From positions 2,108,001-2,172,000 of the forward strand of contig NZ_CP073315.1 of NCBI RefSeq assembly GCF_018140925.1: 64,000 bases of DNA. The letters are read 5' to 3'. Shown here piece after piece: positions 1 through 7,845 of the stretch (positions are counted from its first letter, which is position 1; each line of letters starts with the position of its first letter). This DNA is from Psychrobacillus sp. INOP01 (GTDB taxonomy: Bacteria; Bacillota; Bacilli; Bacillales_A; Planococcaceae). Under the pieces are notes generated by a model. The model saw only the letters and a list, made by a program, of their open reading frames with translations, made no database searches and was not told the DNA's origin. The translations under genes were made by a program, and so were the position numbers.

Positions 1-19
1 ACTTATGATACGGTTCTCC
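1..19 (-). repeat. Direct repeat of the rlmH 3' end (outer att-like site)
   Basis: Read on the minus strand this is GGAGAACCGTATCATAAGT, encoding Gly-Glu-Pro-Tyr-His-Lys, the same C-terminal residues as RlmH at 3935-3955. Sixteen bases (GAACCGTATCATAAGT) are identical to the true gene end. No rlmH coding sequence is recognisable upstream of it. SCC elements of staphylococci insert at this end of rlmH and duplicate it. The site is cut by the window edge, so the last bases of the stop codon are not visible. Confidence 0.7.
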
Positions 20-160
20 GGAACTGGTCTAAGAGCAGTTACTATAACTTTTTGTGGATATGATCAAATTTAACTGGTGGATTGATTAGCTGCCTAGAAT
101 TCACTATAAACATCAAAATAAAGTTAGTACTCGATACCAATATGAAAATTTATCAAAAAT

Positions 161-197
161 AAAATCCGATTCATAGAGGAATTATGAATCGGATTTT
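161..197. terminator. Bidirectional hairpin terminator between the two outer att-like sites
   Basis: A perfect 15-bp inverted repeat (161-175 with 183-197) has a 7-nt loop, an A-run on its left side and a T-run on its right side, so it could stop transcription from either direction. It lies in the roughly 200-bp segment between the first and second copies of the rlmH end. No gene is seen in that segment. Confidence 0.7.
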
Positions 198-216
198 TAT
201 AAATTTTAAAACTCAC

Positions 217-237
217 TTATTTATGGTACGGTTCTCC
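217..237 (-). repeat. Direct repeat of the rlmH 3' end (second att-like site)
   Basis: The minus strand reads Gly-Glu-Pro-Tyr-His-Lys followed by a TAA stop at 217-219, as at the end of RlmH. It differs from the true end at only a few bases (GGA for GGT, TAC for TAT, AAA for AAG). A stop codon at 247-249 shows that only the gene's extreme end is duplicated. With the genuine end at 3935-3955 it brackets a segment of about 3.7 kb. Confidence 0.7.
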
Positions 238-273
238 GTGATGCCTCTAAATGAGGTTTAGTAGTAGACCTTT

Positions 274-546
274 CTAATTTTTATTTCTTTCTAGTAGCAT
301 ATCCATTTTATTATCCACTTGTAGTAGTACTTGTTTTATTTGTTTAATCTGTTCTTCTTTTTGAACCATCTGCTTGTATTTATCTTGGAATATTACTTTT
401 ATTCGTAGAAGGTTTTGGATTTCTTCTTTAGACAATTCTTTATTTTGATCGGTATTTTGCAACCTGTCAAAAAGCATTTTGATTTCTTGTAGTGAAAATC
501 CAGTTTGTTTTAGTTTAAGGATTGTATCAATTATAATATGGCATAA
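274..546 (-). pseudogene. N-terminally truncated MerR-family regulator
   Basis: The reading frame runs from a stop codon at 547-549 to the stop at 274. It matches the second half of a MerR-type regulator: the Leu-Lys-Gln-Thr-Gly-Phe-Ser-Leu-Gln-Glu-Ile-Lys segment that follows the DNA-recognition helices, then a long Gln/Lys-rich dimerisation coiled coil. The first roughly 45 residues, with the winged helix-turn-helix, are missing. A start codon inside the frame (475-477) would give only 67 residues of coiled coil. I read it as a remnant left by rearrangement of the accessory segment. The target gene is unknown. Confidence 0.6.
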
Positions 547-582
547 TTAATGAGATTACAGTTATCCCTTTATATAAAATTG

Positions 583-625
583 AAAAAAGAAGTATCAAGA
601 ACGTTTAGTTGTTCTTTGATACTTC
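583..625 (-). terminator. Rho-independent terminator of the nucleoside salvage operon
   Basis: A hairpin with arms close to GAAGTATCAAGAAC and GTTCTTTGATACTTC (one bulge) is followed on the minus strand by a run of six T. It lies about 125 bp beyond the stop codon of the nupG-type gene and would end the minus-strand operon. Confidence 0.7.
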
Positions 626-750
626 TATAAAAAACTGACTATGTGCTTACTAATGGTTGTGATTCTTATGCAACTTTTACTAATATTTTTTATTACATTC
701 CAAACCAAATATCGTTTCAAAGCGGAAACAAAAATGATAAAGAATATCTA

Positions 751-2007
751 TTAAGCAACATTATTTACATTCTTAATTGCATCACGGTCATTCTTGTATT
801 TAAAACTTACAGCAAAAACGATTGCAAGGACGAATGTATATACTGCAAAAACTAACCAGATATTTTGCCAATCCCTCACTCCGTTAATTGTAAAATAATC
901 CACCAGTTTCCCACTAAGAACTGCGCCTACATAGGTACCGATTCCGTTGACCATTGTCATGAATAAGCCTTGTGCACTTCCACGAATTCGACTATCCACT
1001 TCCTTTTCAACAAAAATAGATCCAGAAATATTAAAGAAGTCAAATGCAGCACCATATACAATCATTGATAATAGCAATAAAATGATTCCTACATTAGATG
1101 GGTCGCCAAAGGCGAAAAGAATAAAGCGTAATGTCCACGCCACCATACTCAACAACATTACCGTCTTAATTCCAAATTTACGTAAGAAAAAAGGAATGGC
1201 AAGAATAAAGAATACTTCAGCAATTTGTCCCATTGATAATAAAATTGCTGGATATTTAACAACAAGACTATCTTTATAGTTAGCGTTTGACGCAAAATCA
1301 TGTAAAAATGGGTCAGCAAATGCAATGTTAATTTGCAACGCAGCACCTAACAGCATAGCAAAAATGAAAAAGATAGCCATTCTCTTTTGCTTAAATAATA
1401 CGAAAGCATCTAGACCTAAAAGACTTACTAACGACTTATCCTTTTTGACATTTGATGTTGGACAATCTGGCAGTGTAAATGAATAAAGTGCAAGTAAGAA
1501 GGAAGCCCCCGCAGCTATGTAAAGCTGGATGTTGCTTAACTCAAATCCACCAAGACTAACTACCCACATTGCAAGAATAAAACTAATTGTTCCAAAAACA
1601 CGAACAGAAGGGAAGCCTTTCATTGTATCAAGCCCTTCTTTTTCTAAGCAAAAATATGAAATCGTATAAGATAGAGAAATCGTCGGCATGTAAACCATTG
1701 CGTTAAAAAGCATAGCCCAAAACATAAGATTAGGTTCTGAAATCCCTGCTGCTGAAAATAAGAAAATCGCTCCAAGGAAATGGCAAATTCCATATAATCT
1801 ATTTGCCTTTATCCAACGATCCGCAATAATCCCTACAAGACTTGGCATTAGAAGAGAAGCAAGCCCTATTGTGCTATAAACACCTCCAACTTGTGTGCCG
1901 GAAAAATGCAAAGTATTGAACATATATGAGCCAAGTGTAACAAGCCAACATCCCCAAATAAAAAACTGAAGAGACATCATAATTTTAAGTCGTGATTTTA
2001 TAGTCAT
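751..2007 (-). CDS. nupG: NupG-type nucleoside:proton symporter (major facilitator superfamily)
   Basis: A 418-residue membrane protein with about twelve hydrophobic segments. It resembles E. coli NupG/XapB over its whole length: the Phe-Ile-Trp-Gly-Cys-Trp-Leu-Val-Thr-Leu-Gly-Ser-Tyr-Met start, the LLGLDAF segment before helix 7, RMAIFFIF, and the AFDFFNISGS stretch. It should import nucleosides with protons across the cytoplasmic membrane. I chose the ATG at 2005-2007 because GGAGGAAG lies just upstream; an in-frame TTG at 2020-2022 lies on the wrong side of that ribosome-binding site. It follows the nucleoside hydrolase gene by 251 bp on the same strand and probably shares its guanine-riboswitch-controlled transcript. 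Import of nucleosides followed by cleavage to bases would make a short salvage pathway. Exact substrate preference is not visible. Confidence 0.9.
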   Translation of the reverse strand: MTIKSRLKIMMSLQFFIWGCWLVTLGSYMFNTLHFSGTQVGGVYSTIGLASLLMPSLVGIIADRWIKANRLYGICHFLGAIFLFSAAGISEPNLMFWAMLFNAMVYMPTISLSYTISYFCLEKEGLDTMKGFPSVRVFGTISFILAMWVVSLGGFELSNIQLYIAAGASFLLALYSFTLPDCPTSNVKKDKSLVSLLGLDAFVLFKQKRMAIFFIFAMLLGAALQINIAFADPFLHDFASNANYKDSLVVKYPAILLSMGQIAEVFFILAIPFFLRKFGIKTVMLLSMVAWTLRFILFAFGDPSNVGIILLLLSMIVYGAAFDFFNISGSIFVEKEVDSRIRGSAQGLFMTMVNGIGTYVGAVLSGKLVDYFTINGVRDWQNIWLVFAVYTFVLAIVFAVSFKYKNDRDAIKNVNNVA

Positions 2008-2258
2008 TTCTTCCTCCAACAATGCTTTTTGTGATGAAACTAAATTTTCTAAACTCTATTTTAAAAATCTTGATATTAAATTAGAGCTAAGTATTAATTC
2101 TCTGAATATTCTGTTAATTACATTTATAATATTATTATTTGACTTACTCACACTATAACTTTTTCTATAAAAAATACTATCAATTATATTAATCGTAATA
2201 CATTAAGAACTTCTCTCTAAATGTACTACGATCAATTGTTCACAAACACGAATGTTCT

Positions 2259-3194
2259 TTAAGCTTTTTTAGATAATTCAGTAATATAATCGAAGAAATC
2301 ACTAGAATTTACATCATAAACCACATTTACTGGGCGACCATTGTCTTTTTCTTCTGTACGCCCTTGACTCGGCCCATCTGTATGCACGATACTATTAATT
2401 CTCTTCACTTTTACAAGATCACTATTACCAACAAACGCTGTTGTTAAGACATCCCATAAAAAATATGTTGAGTTTGTTGTAAAATGAACCAACGGCGGGC
2501 ACATCGCATAACATTGGCCAATAAAATCAACACCGAGGTGTTTGCGTTCAGATGCCCAACGATTACGTATATCTACTGTAAGAGGTACCTGGCTAGTGCT
2601 TTCAAGCGCTACTAAATCAATTTCTATACTACTTTTCCATACTCGACCAGCTGCTTCAGGGTCCCAAAACACATTCCATTCCGCTGTCCCATCATGTTCG
2701 GGCTCTTCTACATTTCCTACATCACGAAATGTGCCGCCCATCCATACGAGTCGATCGATTTTTTCTTCAATAGAAGGGTCTTCATCAAGTGCACGAGCAA
2801 GATCCGTAAGTGGACCGGTGAATAAAAGAGTAGTTTTTTCATCTGAAGCGTGAATTGCATCTATCATATGAAGATGTGCTGGTTTCTCCGCTACTGGTGT
2901 AACAATCTTTCCGGATTCATTTAATATTGGCAAGGCATCCACAGTGAAAGCGTGCAAACGCCAATCTTTAGGAAAAGGATTTTTTCCCCGAGAATTTGAC
3001 TCTGCTACATCTAAACTGCCTTTTCCAAAGCGATCAATGATTTTTCGGCTTGCAAACATAGCAGGTTCTAAATAACAATCAGCTGGAATGACGGAAACAC
3101 CAGTTAGTTCAACGGTATCCATTTGTAGTAATAAAAATAGAGAAACTAGATCATCCACACCGCCATCATGATTAAAGTAAATTTTCTTTTTCAT
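2259..3194 (-). CDS. Inosine/uridine-preferring nucleoside hydrolase family protein
   Basis: A 311-residue cytosolic hydrolase of the IUNH family, which cleaves the N-glycosidic bond of ribonucleosides to ribose and free base. The N-terminal Asn-His-Asp-Gly-Gly-Val-Asp-Asp motif (residues 8-15) is the calcium- and ribose-binding signature, a variant of the usual DTDPGxDD. The FTGPLTDLA segment (about residue 125) and the WMGG and AEWNVFWDPEAA segments are also typical. The length is normal. It is the first gene after the guanine riboswitch at 3363-3513, so expression should fall when guanine is plentiful. It sits on the same strand upstream of a NupG-type symporter, inside the segment bounded by copies of the rlmH end. 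The preferred nucleoside cannot be told from sequence alone. Confidence 0.9.
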   Translation of the reverse strand: MKKKIYFNHDGGVDDLVSLFLLLQMDTVELTGVSVIPADCYLEPAMFASRKIIDRFGKGSLDVAESNSRGKNPFPKDWRLHAFTVDALPILNESGKIVTPVAEKPAHLHMIDAIHASDEKTTLLFTGPLTDLARALDEDPSIEEKIDRLVWMGGTFRDVGNVEEPEHDGTAEWNVFWDPEAAGRVWKSSIEIDLVALESTSQVPLTVDIRNRWASERKHLGVDFIGQCYAMCPPLVHFTTNSTYFLWDVLTTAFVGNSDLVKVKRINSIVHTDGPSQGRTEEKDNGRPVNVVYDVNSSDFFDYITELSKKA

Positions 3195-3362
3195 TCTTTC
3201 TCAATCCTTCACATTGAATTTATTTATTGCTTACGAATTGATCCAACTATTTTCCCATCGCTGGAATGGATCACATTTTATTACACATTAAGAGCGAACA
3301 AAGCTTTCTTGGTATGTCACTTCGCATAATAAAATCTAGAATTAACTATTGTTTAAACGATA

Positions 3363-3513
3363 AAAAAACGCTCCGATATCTACCGGAGCGTTTGACTAGG
3401 GCATGAGTAAATAAGAAAGAGATTTCCTCTTTCATTTAACACTTACCTCGTAGTCAAGCCCTTTACGGCAGCTTGGTAGAAACTTTTGGGCCATATTCCC
3501 AACATTATACGAC
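3363..3513 (-). ncRNA. Guanine-class purine riboswitch with transcription terminator
   Basis: The aptamer (minus strand, about 3513 to 3446) carries the conserved purine-riboswitch core: TATAATG, ATATGGCCC, then AGTTTCTACC in the three-way junction, and a P1 helix of TCGTA with TACGA. The specificity base in GACTACG is C, which pairs with guanine; adenine riboswitches have U there. Downstream, AAACGCTCCG/CGGAGCGTTT (3366-3393) followed by seven T is the terminator. TAGTCAA at the foot of this hairpin is complementary to TTGACTA of the aptamer 3' side (3451-3457), giving the alternative antiterminator. Guanine binding should switch transcription of the nucleoside salvage genes off. Confidence 0.93.
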
Positions 3514-3538
3514 ATAATTCTACATTAAATTTACATTT

Positions 3539-3567
3539 ATCTTAGCAACAATTTAAAGTATCGTCAA
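3539..3567 (-). promoter_or_regulatory. Vegetative promoter of the riboswitch-nucleoside operon
   Basis: On the minus strand TTGACG (3562-3567) and TAAGAT (3539-3544) are separated by exactly 17 bases. A start point near 3531 would lie just before the purine aptamer. The spacing and boxes fit a sigma-A promoter. Confidence 0.6.
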
Positions 3568-3934
3568 TAAAAAAAAAAATAATTGTTTATAATTTAAACA
3601 ATTGTTTATATTTTGTTTATTATTATAATATATTAAACGATATACCTTTTATCTGTCCCTCTATGTTCCTAGTCCCATATATGAACTGTCTATCAACGTA
3701 GACTTCCAAAATATAAGATATATTTATATCGAAGGATTCGACAAAATGCTGGTAGTGACAGGACAGGCACTTATGTTTATTGGATCGATGTTTCACTAAT
3801 CATAAAACAGGTCAGGGTATTTGTATGAAAATAGGTAATCGCTAAAGAGTAGGTAAGAAAATATAAGTTTATTTCATAATTTTAGCAGAAATACAACTTT
3901 GTGTATTTCTGCTTTTAAGTCTGATTAACTTCAT
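3568..3934. other. AT-rich gene-free stretch between the salvage operon and rlmH
   Basis: No gene is supported here. An A-run at 3570-3580 is followed by a perfect inverted repeat AATTGTTTA-TAATT-TAAACAATT (3581-3603), which could be an operator for the divergent promoter. A second hairpin, AGCAGAAATACA/TGTATTTCTGCT (3884-3913), is followed by TTTTA on the plus strand, so it points away from the island rather than terminating rlmH. Short open frames here match nothing I know. Confidence 0.5.
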
Positions 3935-3955
3935 TTACTTATGATACGGTTCACC
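3935..3955 (-). repeat. True rlmH 3' end, inner copy of the att-like direct repeat
   Basis: The last codons of rlmH read GGTGAACCGTATCATAAGTAA. Near-identical copies occur at 1-19 and 217-237. In SCC biology this is the junction that keeps rlmH intact, because the element restores the gene end on insertion. Confidence 0.7.
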
Positions 3956-4414
3956 CTTCATAATTCGGAATGCACGGTAGATCTGTTCTACCAACACTAG
4001 CTTCATTAACTGATGAGGCAAGGTCATTTTACTAAAGGACAATTTTTCATCGGCACGTTTCATCACATCTTCGTGTAAACCAAGAGATCCACCGATAACA
4101 AATGCAATTTTACTTCTGCCATACGTCATAAGGGATTCAATATCACCAGCTAGCTGCTCCGATGTTTTCATCTTTCCCTCTATTGCAAGAGCAATAACAT
4201 ATGTGTCCGCTCCTATTTTCGCTAGGATTCGGTCACTTTCTTTTTTCTTAACGATTTCCATATCAGCTTCACTTAGATTTTCCGGGGCTTTTTCGTCAGC
4301 CACTTCTACTAAATCTATTTTGGCATATGCTCCTAGCCGCTTTGTGTACTCTTCTATTCCCATTTTTAAGTATTTTTCTTTTAATTTCCCTACTGAAATA
4401 ATTTGTATATTCAC
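3935..4414 (-). CDS. rlmH: 23S rRNA (pseudouridine-1915-N3)-methyltransferase RlmH
   Basis: A 159-residue protein, the usual length of this SPOUT-class family. It methylates pseudouridine 1915 in helix 69 of 23S rRNA on the assembled ribosome, using S-adenosylmethionine. The FVIGGSLGL loop (about residues 105-113) is the trefoil-knot cofactor site, and the C-terminal [16 protein letters not shown] is the conserved family ending. It is the same protein as YydA of B. subtilis and OrfX of staphylococci. Its 3' end is the classic integration target of SCC elements and is repeated twice further left in this window. DnaA boxes lie immediately upstream. Confidence 0.97.
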   Translation of the reverse strand: MNIQIISVGKLKEKYLKMGIEEYTKRLGAYAKIDLVEVADEKAPENLSEADMEIVKKKESDRILAKIGADTYVIALAIEGKMKTSEQLAGDIESLMTYGRSKIAFVIGGSLGLHEDVMKRADEKLSFSKMTLPHQLMKLVLVEQIYRAFRIMKGEPYHK

Positions 4415-4419
4415 AGGTT

Positions 4420-4831
4420 ATCCACCTTTACATTTCGTTTACAAACACGTTATACACATAGCTTATCCACATATCCACAACACTTATCTACATCTTGTGT
4501 TTCAATTTTCATTAGCCACAATATATAATGCAGAGCTTTCACAGTAAGAACAAACTGTGGATAACTTTTCTTCGTTTTTTAATTCCTCTAACATTGGAAA
4601 TGTTTTCTGTTCCGCTACAAACATGTCTAATGCGTGATTTATATGGTTTTCACAACTGAATATTCTCATTTTTATCCTCCCTTTTGTTGTCTGAATACTT
4701 TTAATAGTTATACACAAATCATCCATTGTTATCCACAACCTATTTTACCAAATGAAAAACGAGTAGGAAAGACAAGCTTTTCTTTTCCTACTCGCTGTGT
4801 AAATCTTTTTTACATTGTTAAGTTATCCACA
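4420..4831. promoter_or_regulatory. DnaA-box cluster outside oriC
   Basis: Nine DnaA-box-like 9-mers lie within 412 bp. Six match TTATNCACA exactly: 4450-4458, 4463-4471, 4556-4564 (reverse), 4708-4716, 4729-4737 and 4823-4831. Three have one mismatch: 4420-4428, 4471-4479 and 4484-4492. The density rivals that of oriC 31 kb away. One perfect box lies inside the small CxxH/CxxC gene, the rest in the spacers around it. DnaA-box clusters that bind DnaA and delay initiation are known in B. subtilis; this one probably has that titration role. Confidence 0.75.
4502..4669 (-). CDS. Small CxxH/CxxC zinc-finger-like protein
   Basis: A 55-residue protein with an N-terminal Cys-Glu-Asn-His pair (residues 6-9) and a C-terminal Cys-Ser-Tyr-Cys pair (about 40-43), spacing that suggests one bound metal ion. 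It belongs to the short CxxH/CxxC family that sits between rlmH and an HtrA-type protease in many Bacillales; its function is not known. The start at 4667-4669 is preceded by AAAGGGAGGA, while the longer in-frame extension has no such site. The gene lies inside the DnaA-box cluster, and a perfect box falls within its coding sequence, so part of its conservation may reflect that cluster. Confidence 0.8.
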   Translation of the reverse strand: MRIFSCENHINHALDMFVAEQKTFPMLEELKNEEKLSTVCSYCESSALYIVANEN

Positions 4832-4834
4832 TGT

Positions 4835-6067
4835 TTATAATTCTGTTGATTCCTTTAAAAGGAGTGTTAATTCGACTATCTCTCCTTGTCTATACACTTT
4901 CACTTTTAGTTCGTCCCCAGTTTCTTTTTCGTTATATAGGTGTTTACGTAATTCAATAGTATTTTCAACTTTTTCTCCATCCATTTCTACAATGACATCA
5001 TATGATTTCATCCCCGCCAATGCAGCTGGAGTTCCTTCCACTACTTCGTCAACTACTACACCAGTTGTAACTTCCTCAGGTAGTTTTAATGTTTCTTTTT
5101 GGTGAAATGCTGGTACATTCGTCAAATCAATTAGTGTGATTCCCATGGATGGACGATTAACTTTTCCGTTTTGCTCTAAATCCTCTATGATTGGAATAGC
5201 TGTATTAACTGGAATTGCAAGACCTATTCCTTCTACTGTAGACTCAGAAATCTTCATCGAGTTTATACCTATAAGCTGTCCCGCTAAGTTGATCAATGCA
5301 CCACCGCTGTTTCCAGGGTTAATCGCTGCATCTGTTTGTAAAACCTCTGACTGCCAATCCTCTAAACCATCTCCGTTTAGATCAACTGGTACTGCACGGT
5401 CTTTACCAGATACAACTCCAGTTGTAACAGAGCCATAAAAATCAAGTCCTAAAGGATTACCGATAGCAATAACTGTTTCCCCTTGCTTTAATACATCTGA
5501 GTCGCCAAATTCTATAACTGCTTCTACACCAGTGTCGTCAATTGCAAGAACCGCTAAGTCTGACCAAATATCTCCCCCTACAATACTTGCTTCCACTTTA
5601 GATCCGTCAGCTAATGTTACTTCCACTGATTTTGCATCTTCAATAACATGATAATTTGTAATAACATAGGCTTTACCATTTTCTTTCTTATAAATAACAC
5701 CTGATCCTGTGCCAGCATCCTGAGTATCTTCCGATTGACTCCAGAAATTTGTGACGGATTGAATATTTGTTATTCCTACAACTGCACTTGAAGCTTTTTC
5801 TACAGCATCGGTTACATCTGTAGTAACATCTACTGAAAGCTGTTGGGTTTGTTGTGTTGTTTCGCTCGATTTTGTTTCACTGTCCGATGGTAGGTTGGTT
5901 ACTACAGAAGGTATTAAAAACCAGACGAGTAATGCACCAACTAATACACCTGCAAGTCCACTAAAGAAATAGCCGGCTATGCCTCGTTTTTTTCCATTTC
6001 TTTTTTTCTGTTCTATCGGCGGTTGTTCTTGTGGTAATTGCGGTCCATATGGGTTATTTGTATCCAT
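4835..6067 (-). CDS. htrC: Membrane-anchored HtrA/DegP-like serine protease
   Basis: A 410-residue trypsin-like protease. A Pro/Gln-rich cytosolic tail with a basic stretch (residues 21-28) is followed by one membrane helix (about 29-52), a Ser/Thr/Gln-rich linker, the protease domain and a C-terminal PDZ domain (about 320-405). The catalytic triad is visible as His140 (ITNYHVIED), Asp170 (SDLAVL) and Ser254 (PGNSGGAL). It should degrade or refold damaged proteins outside the membrane. The position next to walJ is that of B. subtilis htrC (yyxA). I prefer the start at 6065-6067, with GAGGAAGAG upstream; 38 extra residues are possible in frame but have no good ribosome-binding site. Confidence 0.92.
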   Translation of the reverse strand: MDTNNPYGPQLPQEQPPIEQKKRNGKKRGIAGYFFSGLAGVLVGALLVWFLIPSVVTNLPSDSETKSSETTQQTQQLSVDVTTDVTDAVEKASSAVVGITNIQSVTNFWSQSEDTQDAGTGSGVIYKKENGKAYVITNYHVIEDAKSVEVTLADGSKVEASIVGGDIWSDLAVLAIDDTGVEAVIEFGDSDVLKQGETVIAIGNPLGLDFYGSVTTGVVSGKDRAVPVDLNGDGLEDWQSEVLQTDAAINPGNSGGALINLAGQLIGINSMKISESTVEGIGLAIPVNTAIPIIEDLEQNGKVNRPSMGITLIDLTNVPAFHQKETLKLPEEVTTGVVVDEVVEGTPAALAGMKSYDVIVEMDGEKVENTIELRKHLYNEKETGDELKVKVYRQGEIVELTLLLKESTEL

Positions 6068-6231
6068 CTTTCTCTTCCTCTCTGTTTCTAATATGTCTGT
6101 ATTAACAATGTACCCATTCCAGATTAAAATAAGATGAAAATTACTTAAAAAATAAATAAAAGTTCCAAATACTACATTCATAGTATTTGAAACTTCGATT
6201 AAAAGAGAAGAAAGTATATGGTTTTTCCTAT

Positions 6232-7020
6232 TTAAACAAGAACTAGCTCTGTTGGTTTATTGGCATCTGTGTCATGTAGGTGTACATACTCCCCTGCAAT
6301 CACACCACAGGATTGAAGTGTTTGTGTAACACTCATACGAGCTAAATCTTTCATATTATTATCTTTACTTAAATGTGATAAATAGATATTCGTATTTTTC
6401 ACATCAATTACTTCACTCATAGCTACCGCAGCATCCTCGTTGGAGACATGTCCTACATCACTTAATATTCTTCGTTTAACTGACCAAGGATAGCGTCCCA
6501 TCTGTAGCATACTAACATCGTGATTGCTTTCAAAGACAAAGGAATCGGCTCCTTTAATAAGCCCTTTCATTCGATCGCTTACATATCCAGTATCCGTGAT
6601 TAAAACAAGCTTTCTACCATTTTCATGAAAAATGTAAAACATCGGGTCAGCTGCATCGTGTGATACTGCAAACGATTGGATATCAATGGAGCCAAATTGT
6701 TTTACTGTTTCCATATCAAATTGAAATCGCTGGTCTAATGGCACATTTCCGATAAGTGGATCCATTGCTGACCAGGTTTTTTCATTTGCAAAAATGGGAA
6801 CTCCATATTTTCTAGCTAAGACACCTAATCCCTTAATATGATCGCTATGCTCATGTGTGATAAAAATTCCTGATAGCTTTTTAATATCCCGATCAATTTC
6901 CTGAAATAATTGATCCATCTTTTTTCCACTTAAGCCGACATCTACTAAAAAGGAATGTTCCTCATTTTCCACATAAATAGCGTTACCACTACTACCACTT
7001 GCTAGTACACTGAACTTCAT
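6232..7020 (-). CDS. walJ: Metallo-beta-lactamase-fold hydrolase WalJ (YycJ)
   Basis: A 262-residue soluble enzyme with the metal-binding motif His56-x-His58-x-Asp60-His61 (THEHSDH) and further histidines downstream (SHDAAD, SHLSKD), typical of nuclease-like metallo-beta-lactamase proteins. WalJ/YycJ is the conserved last gene of the wal operon. It has been linked to the coordination of cell division with replication and resembles 5'-3' DNA exonucleases; its substrate in the cell is not settled. It follows walI by 12 bp on the same strand. Confidence 0.93.
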   Translation of the reverse strand: MKFSVLASGSSGNAIYVENEEHSFLVDVGLSGKKMDQLFQEIDRDIKKLSGIFITHEHSDHIKGLGVLARKYGVPIFANEKTWSAMDPLIGNVPLDQRFQFDMETVKQFGSIDIQSFAVSHDAADPMFYIFHENGRKLVLITDTGYVSDRMKGLIKGADSFVFESNHDVSMLQMGRYPWSVKRRILSDVGHVSNEDAAVAMSEVIDVKNTNIYLSHLSKDNNMKDLARMSVTQTLQSCGVIAGEYVHLHDTDANKPTELVLV

Positions 7021-7032
7021 TTTTAAAACTCC

Positions 7033-7845
7033 TTACTCCAGCACTTTTTGTTCCGTCTCTTTTTGTATCTCAATAACTCTACCTTCTACCGCATTTACAA
7101 AATATTCTTCAACTGTTCCATCTAGTAGTTCCACAAGGATATGCCATGTGGGTGCAAAAACTTGTGTCTCTGTTAGTTGAGCTAACGTAGAATATCCCAG
7201 TTCAATTTCTTTAATCGTAGAATCTGGTTTTAAATGCGAATTACCATAAAGTATATTAATCACCTGCATATGTGGCAACAATTTTTGATACACATCATAA
7301 TTCTCTAAATCGTCCAGAATAGTCTGTTCATAACCAATAAGCTCGTTTTCCTCATTCCAGTGAACAATTAATTTCGCATTCGTATTATAGTAAACGAGTC
7401 GTTTATTTACTTTTTGGAATAATATAGCTGTTTTATTTTCTTCATCTATTTTCCACAGGCCATAAGCGGAACCTCTTATCACTTGCTCATGTACTATTTT
7501 TTCTAACGTATTTTCATCCGTTATTTTTATAGGTTCTTCAAATGTGCTGACTAATTTATGGCTAACAGGTATTTCTACTGTTTGATTGTCCAATTCTTCT
7601 ATTTCTTCTTGACTAAAATTATGGACGTTACCTGAAACATAAGAAGCCTCTTTAATCTCTTTATCTGTCTCCAAAACTTTTATATTATCTAGAATAAGTT
7701 TTTCCGCGATAGGTGTATCATTGGGTTTATCTATTTGTTGTGATGCGTTATATCGATTCAAATATAGTGAAAGTAAGAATACATTTAAAATAGAAAATAC
7801 AATAATGAATATAGTCTTTGTTTTATTCCAATCCAAATTTTGCAC
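7033..7845 (-). CDS. walI: WalI (YycI), membrane regulator of the WalK kinase
   Basis: A 270-residue protein with a short cytosolic N-terminus, one membrane helix (about residues 8-27) and a large extracellular domain. In B. subtilis YycI and YycH form a complex with the kinase WalK through their membrane helices and restrain it. The coding start overlaps the 3' end of walH by 23 bp, which suggests translational coupling. The sequence is diverged, as usual for this family; assignment rests on topology, size and operon position. Confidence 0.92.
   Translation of the reverse strand: MQNLDWNKTKTIFIIVFSILNVFLLSLYLNRYNASQQIDKPNDTPIAEKLILDNIKVLETDKEIKEASYVSGNVHNFSQEEIEELDNQTVEIPVSHKLVSTFEEPIKITDENTLEKIVHEQVIRGSAYGLWKIDEENKTAILFQKVNKRLVYYNTNAKLIVHWNEENELIGYEQTILDDLENYDVYQKLLPHMQVINILYGNSHLKPDSTIKEIELGYSTLAQLTETQVFAPTWHILVELLDGTVEEYFVNAVEGRVIEIQKETEQKVLE

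Noticed and set aside
643-855. A 70-codon plus-strand frame over the nupG 3' end
   Set aside because: It overlaps the real gene on the other strand, begins inside the terminator area and looks non-coding.
3690-3800. Short plus-strand frame in the spacer left of rlmH
   Set aside because: It yields about 30 residues of no known family and has no ribosome-binding site.
1-3934. Search for a ccr-type recombinase or transposase in the accessory segment
   Set aside because: None of the frames here resembles a serine or tyrosine recombinase or a transposase; mobility is inferred only from the repeats.
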